A stretch of DNA of 64,000 bases from Amyelois transitella. Its lineage: Eukaryota > Arthropoda > Insecta > Lepidoptera > Pyralidae. Positions 11,770-23,500 of the stretch are shown in pieces. Made by a program: the position numbers and the translations under genes. How positions within the stretch are numbered: position 1 is the first letter of the stretch; each line of letters starts with the position of its first letter. The notes under the pieces were generated by a model. It did not search any database, had not been told where the DNA came from, and saw only the letters and a list, made by a program, of their open reading frames with translations. The stretch covers positions 9,932,501-9,996,500 of the forward strand of contig NC_083518.1 in NCBI RefSeq assembly GCF_032362555.1. The letters are read 5' to 3'.

Positions 11770-14700
11770 TCAAAAAACTTATTATAGATAAATACTATTA
11801 ATTCTCTCTTCCCCGATACATAACTTGGGAATTTTAAGGTAAGAGTGAAGGCACTATTAGAGCTTGCCTGCACCACCTTAGGCCTCATCTTACTTATCAC
11901 CAGGCAGATCGAGGTCAAGCGCACTCAAATGTATTATATAATAAAAAAAACTATCATTATTAGTTAGTTTTAAAATTAGATTTATTCACTGAGCTCTGGT
12001 CAAGTAAATATAGACTGTTCCACTACTTAGACTTAAGATTTCTTTTCTTTCTTTTAATTTTTCATTATGTGAATCTATTTGAATATGTTACTTCCTTAAA
12101 CAAGAAAATTTTCCATAATGTTGTTTATCGTTGGTATTATCATCACCAACCTCCAGAATTTTAGCTCTAGCTTAACTAAACATGAAATGTGTCCTTGTCA
12201 TTTATTACTCAAAAAATTCTAGACTGGTTAAGAAATAATATTTTTATTCAACTTTGTGTTATATCATTTGATTTCATACTATCGAATATTGCAGAATACT
12301 ACGTGCTTTATTATATCGGTATTACAATTCGATTTAAAGTTTCTAGAATTCCTTTAGTATCCACAGAGAGATTAAAGTAATTTAGATGGTAATGATTGTT
12401 AAAAATAAAATAGAAGGTAAGGTTGAGGTAAATAAGACTTAACGTCATGCAAGTCACAATACTCACATTAGTCATCGATATGTTAGGTATTCTGTGTTAA
12501 CATGAATCATTATTGTTATCTCTTGAAGGTAAAACTTTAAACACCATATTAATTTACCGATAATATTACGGAATTTACCAAAACAAGCGACTAAGTCAAT
12601 ATATTTCATTCCGTGACTAGTTTTAACTTTCAAACATGGGCGAAACCTGGCAATCTAGTACAACTTTACAAGCCAAGGTGTAGCTGAATGAAAGAACTAG
12701 ATTCAACGCAAGCTGTGCTCTATAATAACATACAATTAAGTTACAGGTGATGTAGCCTGTTCATCATAATGGGTCATCACAGGAAACTGGACTTGTTAAC
12801 TGTATAATAAAAATAACCAAAGCGTTCACGTTGAGGTGTCAGTTTATGCCGGATATTGAATGTAGCAGTAGTCCGAGATGACTTGTTCTGATATAGATAT
12901 GTGGTTTGAAAACCAACGAATAGGTGTACATTACATGTGATGTTGATTTATTCAGAAGTTTTGGTAAAATGCCGAAGTAACTTGTGTATTTTCTGGTATA
13001 TTAGGGGCACTGTGTCTCGCTCTTTTGGCTCTCATATTATCATTAAGAATATTTAAAAGACAGCCGACTAATAATGTCATTTATTTAACAGCAAGAGGGA
13101 ATTTTTCAAAAAGCAAAAGGATGGTTTTTTAACTGGTGTTAGACACTGGAAGGCCATTGCTAACAAAAATAATAGGATAATAGCACGAATAATAGGATAA
13201 ATCGAGCTTAGAAAATACATACTACGTCCTTCATTATTAGGCTAGTTCGATGATTTATCTACAATACTAATAGCTCAAAGGAAGAAAGAAATATCTGTGA
13301 TTAAAAAGGAACTTTATTTAAATATAAACCCATGAGCTCGCCATACAAAATTAGCGCCTCTGCAACGGAAACTGAATCATAAAATGATTATTGACTTCGT
13401 AAATAGTCTAACAAAGCCAATCAATGTATCAAATCAACCAAAGGATATGACTCATGATCGAGAAAAATGCATCAGAAATGGTCAACGGTCGATATGAGAA
13501 CAAGTCTGGACAGGAACAGCTAAGGTCGATCGGAACGATTTAACGAAAATTGTTTGAATTCCACAGATAAGAAAAAGAGAATTCGACAAACTTAATCGGT
13601 TTTTTATATATAAAATGGTCTTGGAATTTTAACGTCTATAATTTTATTTTAGATGAACTACTTCAACCCATTTTAGCTTTAATTTTGCACGATGACTAGT
13701 GGTTTGAATGAACAAGACGTTGTTTAAAACTACACTCTACAAATTATCTCCAATCAAGTCGAAAGTTCATACATTTTCTTTGTGATTTTTACTCACTTAT
13801 CTCGTTATGGTTACTTACACCAAAGTTTTAAAAACAAACTGTCCAACATTCAATTTAAAGCTTTATTTCCATTGCCCGCTTTAACCTTACCAACAGGTAA
13901 GAAGATCACTTTTGAAAATTAATTTAATATCTGGAAAGCTAATTCCAGAACATAGATAGGAAGCTTTAATTATAACTAGACATACATACGTACATACACA
14001 TTATTCAGTAATTATATACCTATTACAAAATAAACATTTCTACTTACACAGCTTTTGCTAATCATAGTTTTCAAAACTCATTACCGTTCATTTGAAGGTC
14101 ATTCATACTTCCAAAGGTGAACTTAGTTAACAATGCAATTTGGGGAACATTAACATAAGTGCTAACTTTACTGTTGATGCCTTAATTTCGCTCTGTGAAT
14201 CGTTTATCATTGTCTACAATGGTGAGAACAGTCGTACCCGATTACGCAATGGGTAACAATATGTAGGTACCCATTTAAGTACACATAACATTAAAGTTAT
14301 ACAAATTATGTCGGTTACAATTGCAAGGTCATCTAAGTAAGTCTCATTGAGAATTGCTCTTCCTATTCATATTGTATCATTTGGAATGTTTATGCGAACC
14401 ATGTAAATGGTCACCATGAGTATTAAATTACGTTATCGATTTCAGTCTCAAAAAACATAATTCTATATCACCTTTTGTAACTAAAAGTAAAATGATATGA
14501 ACCAGTAAAAATCGTTACTGTAAAAATTTCCTTGCGTAAGAAAGCATTAAAGGCAAGTACATTCCTGATCACTTTGATAGAAAATCTTCAAGTATATACC
14601 TACTTATCAATAAAGGGCCAAGCTTTCTGGATGTAGCAAGCACCTACCTCGTAGGTTCGTGATCCGATATGGCCATTGTAATCTCAATAGCATCACGACG

Positions 14701-15474
14701 TCGCGTTGTTCCAATCTCGAAGGCACCATTTGCCGGTGATAAACTGGAAATTCAGCGTGACTTTCCTTCCTATAGAACCATTATGTCTTCCAATCAAAAA
14801 GATGTTCCTGAAGTTGCCAGGAGCGTATGCTTAGTTATCTATCTTTGTTATTCATATCTCCGAGATATGAGTCACTAATTTTCACTTAAAATTCATAAAA
14901 ATTTATACCAGACAAATCACACAGATTGATCAAGTTAGTTAAAGACTTTTGTTCGAAACTTACGCAACGATACTTCCTATATTCTTAGCAAATACTGACA
15001 TAGAGAAAAGCCTATAAAACCCTGACAAGAATAATTCTAAAATTGATTCAAAACTTGAGGCCACCACATTTCGTTATATATTTTCTAGTCGTAAGACTCA
15101 ACTACAGGAAGATTCAATTGTCCAACAATCGAAGGATATTAAAGAATTACAGGCATGTCGCAATTGCTCGCTGTGGGTAGAGAAATAACTCAGATACAAC
15201 ATTCAGTATTATTGTATTATTTATATAAAAGAATAGATTAAAGCGGCATGGCTTAGAAAATGAATTGAGATTCATATAGTTACAGTTTGCTAGTCCAACG
15301 CCAAAAAGAAGAATCCCACATTAAGAAGCCATTCCCTTGATCGGACCATGCAGTGGACTGTAGACCGTAACCTTTAAGTCCAATCCGATTATAATCGTAA
15401 AGGATAAATATGTAAAATTTGTATGAATTTAATATAATATAGTTTGTTCAAGAGAACCGTAACAAAATTTGGAT

Positions 15475-15570
15475 AAAAATGTACAAAAATCAGCGCACGC
15501 TGGGAATCGATCCAGAAGACCTTGGGCGTAGTCAACAAGCGTGGTAATCACGCTTGTTAACTTTTAATTG
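15475..15570 (-). repeat. Degenerate tRNA-like SINE head
   Basis: On the - strand this has a tRNA-like B-box segment (GGATCGATTCCC) following an A-box-like stretch, with an internal near-palindrome around AACAAGCGTG/CACGCTTGTT. It resembles the tRNA-like segment at 45027-45105. No functional tRNA can be folded with confidence. Confidence 0.4.
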
Positions 15571-16539
15571 CGGCATCGAAGTTGAGAAATATTGAAAAAA
15601 TTACCTTAAATTACTATCAATATAATAGAATCGAACCCAAACAAAGCAAGGGTGGGTGGCAAGTATAATAGGATGATTTACAACTGTAAGTATTCCGCGG
15701 TTGTGATAAGAATGTCTGAATACCATATTGATCATTGTCTTGGCGTTGGAAACGTGAGAACTATTATTAAATAGTAGAATATTTAACCACAGAGACAGTT
15801 CGAAAGAATTCAACCACGACCTAGTTATTTGTATGGTGCTATAAAAAAAGACACCTAGTATTTCACCACACCGATATAATTACTCGTATAACTAATGATA
15901 CTTAAATCCCATGTAAAGTTATATAGGAAGTAATTAGACAATAAAAAAAGTATAAAGAACGTGGCTTGTATTGAAACGACGCAGTTAGTAAAAGTAGGTT
16001 AATCTGAGAGATAACGGCCGTCCAACCGATGAAAACAAGAGATATTGGCGAGCAATGATCCATCTTATTGTTGAACAGGTCGAACGGCTCTCACTATAAA
16101 TCTTTTAAAAGAATCACAATCTATCTGCGGACAAAGCAAATCATTTATTCTTTAGTGTTAGGTGTTTGTGGTAAAGCTTGTTTGTTTTAATGCTTTCAGC
16201 ACATAAGAAATAATCGCTTCTTAATTTCGTCCAGAAATTCTGCTATTTTATGAAGTCGCCTCAAAACCAGAGAAACATGTCTTCATACAAGTCGTAAACC
16301 ACAGGTGGTCCAAATTTCTTTACAGACTGCACATGTGGTTTCCCAAATCTATCTGTACTGTGATGAAGTTTCCCAGTTTCAATTAAAACGTAGCCGCCTC
16401 AAATCCACAAAAACTCCGCGTTCCGCTGATTTGAGTACCGACCCGCTTGGATGGAGAGTACAATAGTACTTTCACCGCATGCAAAAATGTTATACATTTC
16501 GGTCGTTCCGACATGCAAATTTGCCACTCGAAAATGCAA

Positions 16540-16665
16540 CATGACATGACGAGTGGTGGGGGGTGGCGGCATTCCTAGCGAGTGGGAGGCGGGAGGGGGG
16601 AGGGCCGGTCATCGACCGTCCTCAGCCGCGCATAAACTACGCAGCCGCATAAGGTCAATATAGCT
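16540..16665 (+). promoter_or_regulatory. GC-rich, G-run-dense island
   Basis: A sharply GC-rich patch in AT-rich DNA with several runs of three to six G on the + strand (GGTGGGGGGTGGCGG at about 16555, then GGGAGGCGGGAGGGGGGAGG at about 16584-16603). It could form a G-quadruplex or be a promoter or enhancer. I see no gene starting here. Confidence 0.3.
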
Positions 16666-16699
16666 GGTACCGGTCCCAAAGAGGTCCGTTTAAGTTGGC

Positions 16700-19300
16700 A
16701 TTTTGAAAGCATTCTCCATTGACCATTCTGAATTAGCATGTTGAGTAATAGGATGTTATCTACAGATCGAACTGTTGCAATACTTTTGTCGCCAAAGCCC
16801 CGTGCCCCTTTTACTGGCTATTAAATTGTGCTTTAACTTAGCATGAAGGCGATTCAGCTATTAAGAAATTGTTACACAGGGGCACATATAAGTGAATGTG
16901 AATGTACATCCACGTCCCTAATAATTTTCGCAGAGATATTGCTATCAATTTCTACTTCCTAATTCCTACAATGAGAACTTGTTGAAACATGTTTACTTCA
17001 AATTGATACTCGACTATGTTTTTTCGTCTATAACGAAAAACAAAATGTCTGCGATGAAAAATCATGATCCTTCGTGGCCGGAAAAAGATAGTCATGTGAC
17101 TTGAATACATGTTGCGATCATAGAAGAAATAATTCTCATCACTGTGATGATAAACGCGATAAACATACATGAAATAGGTATGCGATGCGTCCCAGCAAGT
17201 CAGGCCATAATGTGATTCATACAGGTGATATCATTGGCTAGTGACTGTAATCAGTTTCCGAAGTAGATAACAATGAAACCTTGCGAAGATTAGAACCAAA
17301 CTAAAGAAATAAATGCGTTCATATTTTACACATACGTTTTATTCGATACTTACGTATTATGCTATTACAACTATGCTGACGAAGGAGCAATTTTAAGTCA
17401 ATATGATTCTTCTAATGTATTATTAATTGTTACTATTGGGTTATTATATTAACTTTAGAAATAATAATCATTTTACCGTTATAAGATATAACAGGACAAA
17501 ATATTTGCAATTTAACTATGAATCAATTACCTACCAAGTAGTTCGTTAAGTGTAAACTGGCCTGAACTTGACTACTATCGTATATACGTTCATAGAAAAG
17601 GATAAAATATAAGACAAAATGCTGTATTTGAAACTTTACACGCACGCAGTCGAAAAACTGTCAAATAAGTCTCACAATTGAGGTGCATTATGAACACGTT
17701 AGGGTAACCGATGGTAGTGAATACCATCAGTTGCGACGACATTTTTAAGTGACTTACCACTTCTATTATTATTCAGAATTCTATGGGTACCACACAGATC
17801 ACGGAAGGTCACTTCGGCCAAGCGCTTTTTAGCTCTATGTGTATAAACTCACGTTTCGTTGTGGCCTATAAGAGCAAAGCGAGAGGCGATACGCGCGTCA
17901 CGCTTAACCTTCGCCCTGGTAACCTTCAAGATTGCTGATAACAGTAGTCCAAAATAACATTTAGGTACAGTGTAACTGGAAGTTTATTGTCGTAAAATCA
18001 AATATCATTTTCAGTAAGTAAATTTCGGTCTTAAATAATCCAGATGAAATTTTGACCTTTGTTAGAGGTGTCCATAACGGGTATTTTTAAATTTGTTTGA
18101 CTCTGTCTACTGACTATGTGTTATAAATTTTGAGAACTGTTAAAAGATTGAAGGATAATTCCAAGAGTAATCTCAATAAGCGGATACGTAGAGTGAGAAG
18201 TGCTGTAATAAAAATTCTTGACTGAACTGAATTGACAAAACCAACATCAATCCTGCTGACCATGTTTTACTGTTAATACAAACAGATATATCAGGAGTAT
18301 CAAGTAAACTTACCAAGATTGCAATATTAGATTTAACTGAACTCGCACGGGTCAACATTACCTTTTTAGAAACGCAGGTGGTGCAATGCTTAACTTGCTT
18401 TCGTTTCAAGTTTTTATAAACGAAATCTTGTCTCTAGTTATTTCAATTATCGACCTAATCTATAGAACTTATTACTACGAGCATCTCAATTACAGAATGG
18501 TACAGAATGTTTGAAGCGCATGGCTTTATAGAAGCAGAAAGTCTTAAAATCTTTATGTCCTATCATAAGTCATAACGGAGAAGTTGATAAATATCTAATC
18601 AAGAATCTTGATACAATAATATCAGAAGTAGACTAGAAAGAAATTTACAATTTCTTGATCGTAAGTCATAAAGATCATAAAATAAGAGTCGGAAACGCGC
18701 CATGCAAACCAAATTCTTGTTTCCTAAGAACAATGCAAAATAATAAAGAACAATGGTAAAAGTTTGTTGAAATAAACCACTTACTCGCTCCTTTGCGTAT
18801 CTAAAACGCCATCAGAATCGTAACAGAGTACATTAATTATTCTGTTCACATCAAGACATGTAAAGAACATGGACGTTTATCAAGTCCCGACGATCAATTC
18901 TCCATCTGTTGTGTATAAACTCGTTTCAATGAAGATGAGATTATAAAATGCCATCGAAGCTGCACTTAAATTTAACCGAGAAAGATACATCTTGGAGCTC
19001 TTGTGTATCAGTTTTCTCAACTTAATCCTGATTGATTATACGGTAAGGCTTATAGATTTGCAATTGTTTTATTCCGCCTGCTGATTTATGTGTTACGAGT
19101 ACACGTATCCAATTTTCGTAAGTTCACGTTGCAAGAAGTTTTAGGACAGTAAATCAATGCAATTAAAATCCACATAAAGCAGTAAAATATCAGTTATTTA
19201 CGGATTTATGTTTATTTTAATTAATTTGTACGGATGCGTGATCGTATAACTGTACCAGCCTAGCCTACTGCTAATTTTATGATGATATATATTTGCTGGC
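16700..19300. other. Non-coding, probably intronic or intergenic
   Basis: AT-rich sequence without recognisable exons or repeat families. It lies 3' of the acyltransferase exon on the - strand and is probably part of its large downstream intron. Confidence 0.5.
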
Positions 19301-19359
19301 ATTCCTTACAGTGCTATATGGTCAAAACATGGCGCGCCCCTTAATTGAAACTGACTTAC

Positions 19360-19559
19360 TTTCATATCCAGCGGTCCAGGCCCATAGAGACACCATCGCC
19401 AACAGCCAGTGGTACATGAGTCCTTCGATCTTCCAATAGATGGGGGCGTACAAAGGTCTGACGAGGCGCAGCATCATCATCCACACCACGTAAGCGGGAA
19501 CGCAGTACAAGTTGTTCACGATCGTGAACGTCGTTCTCGCGACGATCCGCACGTATTGG
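19360..19559 (-). CDS. LPGAT1: Exon of LPGAT1-like lysophospholipid acyltransferase (partial gene)
   Basis: On the - strand a consensus acceptor (cctgctgtttcag) precedes a 200-nt open exon ending at a consensus donor (gtaagt). It encodes about 66 residues, including TIVNNLYCVPAYVVWM and YWKIEGLMYHWLLAMV, then a WAWTAGYE end. This closely resembles the N-terminal membrane region of LPGAT1, an ER acyltransferase that re-acylates lysophospholipids (family pattern VVNNL, then IEGxMYKWLLxMVxSWGW, then AGY). The catalytic NHxxxD and FPEGG blocks would lie in later exons. I could not find those in 1-19.3 kb, so they are probably beyond the window start. The starting methionine must be in an upstream exon that I cannot identify; the frame extending through the acceptor has no ATG. 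The exon is about 950 bp downstream of the plexin stop, on the same strand. Confidence 0.75.
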
Positions 19560-20086
19560 CTGAAACAGCAGGGCCGCGTCGGTTCATCTCTGACCGTCTC
19601 GCCAAACGCCGCCCACGAAACCCTCGAGACCACAAACACATGATGGTAACATGACAAATGACGTGAACCCGAGCGTGACACCGCGATCAACGTCTTCAAC
19701 GCGTCGATAGCGCCATCTTCTTTTCATTTTGATGTAATTCAATGATCTGTAAATGCTTTATCGTTTCCGCCGGCATTTCGATTGTATTCGTCGTTTAGAG
19801 CAGATACAACAGAAATCGGTAAATGGAACGACGCATGTCCAAATCAGTAAGTAGCATAGCCAAAGCAAGATGGCGCTCAAGAGCGCGATAAATTATTTAT
19901 CCCAGTGTCATGCCATTCGGGCTGAACATCGAGTGACAAGGGTTCCGTGCGATAGCGAGAGGCGAGAAGGCACCGTACCGCGTTCACCCTGCCACAGCTG
20001 CCGAGACGCGGGGGCTTTCGTCTAGCGCGGATAATGACGCTGCGCTGCCGTGCAACAAATCAAACACAACGTACATTCGACGATTA

Positions 20087-20092
20087 TTTATT
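20087..20092 (-). terminator. Candidate poly(A) signal of plexin A
   Basis: AATAAA on the - strand, about 420 nt after the plexin stop codon. No stronger candidate is closer. Confidence 0.4.
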
Positions 20093-20508
20093 AATGGAAT
20101 TACCGTCTTGCGGTTATTTGTTAAGTAGACTGCGAGTACAAATTTAAAAATCACCCGTCGGCGAGGCTGTCCGCGCTCGCCGGCGAGTTTACATGTTTCT
20201 TTGCAACACACATAATACACCGATCGACGTAACAATAACTCGTACATCGCGAGCACACATAGACAGACATACACATTTTTAAATTTACGATGCATACTGT
20301 GGCACGACCGTGGCCGGCCGAGTTCGTCGTGTAAAATCAATACAAAGTCCATTTATATAAAATTAAAAAACGACTTCGGCTGAAATTATACAAAAATTAC
20401 AATATTAAAGACTGTACACTATCTAATATATACAATCGATGCCAGCATAGATATGTGCTTTATATACACAGGGCGGTGGGTTCGGTGACACGAGCCTCTC
20501 GGAAGAGT

Positions 20509-23500
20509 TCACATATTATAATCCATGAGACTGTGCACCTGCTCAAGTCGATACGCAAGCCGCTGTTTCTGCGAGAATTCGTCTTCCTCGAGCGTCACCA
20601 TTAGCTGATCGCTGTATTTCATCGCGTATGAGTATAGCTCGTTCAATGCGCAGTTCGTATTGAACTCCTTAGTATGGAGGCGCGACTCCTCCGCTAGCAT
20701 CGCGTTCATGTCCTGGTCAGATATCGCCGGCATTAACTTTATGTCCGCGTAATAACGTTCTACCCACTCTTTATATACTGGAATATCTTTCGCGTACAAA
20801 AGCTTAGACGAAGGCGAATCTTTACCAAGAATATGGTCGGACGTCGAACACGAGTCCATAAAAGTTTGCGCTATAACAGACAAGCATGAATCTACCGTAT
20901 TAGACTTATGAACATCGAATACAAAGTTAGGATTTTTAATAAGATTTACCCAAAAACGTAGGGGAAGGGAATTACTTTTCCACGTATGCACTACTTCGGG
21001 ATCTGAAATTGCGTGTTGAAGCGCCTGGTCGTCGAGGAAATCAAACATATACTTTATGGCTAAAGGTAAAGCAGAGCCGCGGTGAGCCGTGCTGAAAATA
21101 GTTTCGAATAAATCATCGACGAACTTTTGCAGCGTGCCTTTGGTCGCGAGAAGGCGTGTGAGATAAATCTCTGACACCATTTTGTTGCCGCGCTCTCCCT
21201 CTTTGTGTGCGTCACCGTCATGATGTCTCACGAGATGCCAGTATTTAAAACCATGTTCGTATTTCAATGGACTAGCTGGTGGACTTGCAGATCCATATTT
21301 ACCGCGATTTAGCGTTTCATACGTGTGAGATTTGTCGTTCTTTTCCATATTGGAAAGATTGTACACGGAACTTTGCTTAGAAACTAAACTGAGACAAGCG
21401 CCATCTGGAACGCGATAATGATTAAGAGTATTAAGCTTACGCCACTCGCCTTCGCATTTAGTAGTCGAGTCTTCGTCATAGAGTATTAATCGACCCGAGG
21501 CACCCGTACGCCATTCTAAATCAAGCTCGTCACGACTCGGCCTTTGAGAGTGAGGAGTAGCGCGGTAAATAGCGTCTAAGCATTTTTCCTTAACTTGACT
21601 TATGGTATCACAGTCGAGGACTTTTACTTGGACATTCTCAGTAGTAGCCTCTAAGCCGTTAACGAAAATAGTTTGCTGCGATATAGAAACGCTGACGGTT
21701 AAAGCTTTAAAATCAATCGACTGTCTAATTAATTTTTCTTCGCTTAGAGAATACCTTGCCTCTGAAGTTATGGCATCTACGGGTCCTTTATCTACTTGAC
21801 CCTTCATGGACCTAAACAGAAGATAAAGCGGTTCGCCAGCGCACTCTCGCAAGAATTTATATAATAAGAAAGTGAACCAGGCGCTAAGCATCTTCTCGGC
21901 AACACTCTCAGTCCGCCGAAGCAGCAATTTGGGATGGCTTTTTCCTTCCATACATTTCTCTATGAGCTCAGCGAGCAATGTTTTTAATACATCAGTACAA
22001 TATTCCATCTTACTCTGTAAAGTTACCATGATAAGTGAAGCTACATTGACGCGATCCCGCATTGAAAAATATCTATTGCTTTCTAAAGTACGAATAAATA
22101 ATAAAAGGAATGTCTTGTTCATAATAAGCTGCCCAAACATTCGGAGACCTTTCTCTTTTCTAGTAAGCTCTGGACGCTCCCACTGTAAGACAGCATGGTC
22201 GTCAATATTAGGGAACAATATTTTCATGGCATAAGTGCGATAATCGAGGAACGGTATACCGCCTGTCACGTCTCCCGTCAAATCTGTCATTTCAGTCTGC
22301 AGCTCGGCAAACGCCTCTTTGCACTCAGCAGCTACCCTTAACTCTAAAATATCCATTTGCTCTTGCATATTTCTTAAAACTCTAATATTTTCAGTTGATT
22401 TTCGCCTATACATAATTAAAAATACGATAAATACTAAGAACAGTATCACTATACTGGCGATTACGCCGACTAATACTGGCTTACTAATAGCCGTTTGCAG
22501 CCCAGCTTGAGAAGAATATGATAATTTGCCTATATAATACGGATCGGCACGTCCTACTTTCACGATTACCTCCGGCGTATCCACCCCATCGGGTAGTTCG
22601 TCACGAGACGGTGGCCGGCAGGTCAACTGATGCCGCGCAAGGGACGTAACATTACACAAACTTTCTCCTATATGAACTTCTACATCAGTTTCTGTGGCTG
22701 CCCTATCTAAATTTTGACCATTAATAGTTAAATACTCAGACTTATAATACTTAACATCCTCATCAAATTTCTCGAATATTGGATCTGGATAAAGCAAGAA
22801 AGCATTACCTGTCTTACTTGTTAAATTTTTCACGCTTTGAACGTCGTCCATATTAAAACCGTATTCTAATTCTAAAGGTTTATCAGGATCTAAGTTAAGA
22901 CCGGCGCTCTCTATTCCGGGAGATTCGCAAATCAAATGTGTTTGATATTGAAATTCTACTCGACTGCAAGGTCCTATGTACGGTCTATTGTCGTGATACA
23001 CGTATATTTGTGGCGATTGAACTGAATGGAAATTACGACCTATCACCTTTATCCTTATACCGCCTGAAGGTATTCCTTTTGGTTGTTTACGTTGCGACGC
23101 AAGTGGAGGTCCTGACTCGACGGAATCTACAACGGGATCTTCGATGTATTCGAACTTTTCGCGCTCCAAAGTTCGCACACCAGTGTCAAAATGCATTCGC
23201 AATGTACCCATTTTGAGTTGATAAGAATGGCTAGTTCTGCAAACTGCCAATTCATTTGAAACGTTAAGTATAGGGCACGGCAAATCGTCTATGAATGCTT
23301 GAATATTACTTCCCGCATTAAGATATTCCCCTCTGATATGAAGTATAGTGCCACCAGATTGAGGGCCGTACTTAGGGTGAATAGAACTTATTTTCGGATT
23401 AACAAATGCATAATGGCGTTTGGATTCACCACGATAGTCTGCAACTCGGACTACTACTGGCCCATCCCGATGTACTTCCTCGCCTGGACCATCTACAGTA

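Larger units (their letters stand above)
9400..16530. other. Non-coding region with scattered repeats
   Basis: No host exon is recognised. Contents are a SINE-tail fragment at about 9525-9580, a degenerate SINE copy at 10238-10462, a LINE fragment at 11553-11769, a tRNA-like segment near 15475-15570, and otherwise AT-rich unique sequence. The short frames here lack family resemblance and splice context. The region may be intron of the acyltransferase gene whose exon lies at 19360-19559. Confidence 0.6.

Noticed and set aside
19984..20352. 122-codon frame on the - strand downstream of plexin
   Set aside because: It lies in the presumed plexin 3' UTR, matches no family, and overlaps the candidate poly(A) signal. 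It was rejected as a chance frame.
21872..22234. 120-codon frame and other frames on the + strand inside plexin
   Set aside because: These are antisense shadows of the plexin coding sequence.
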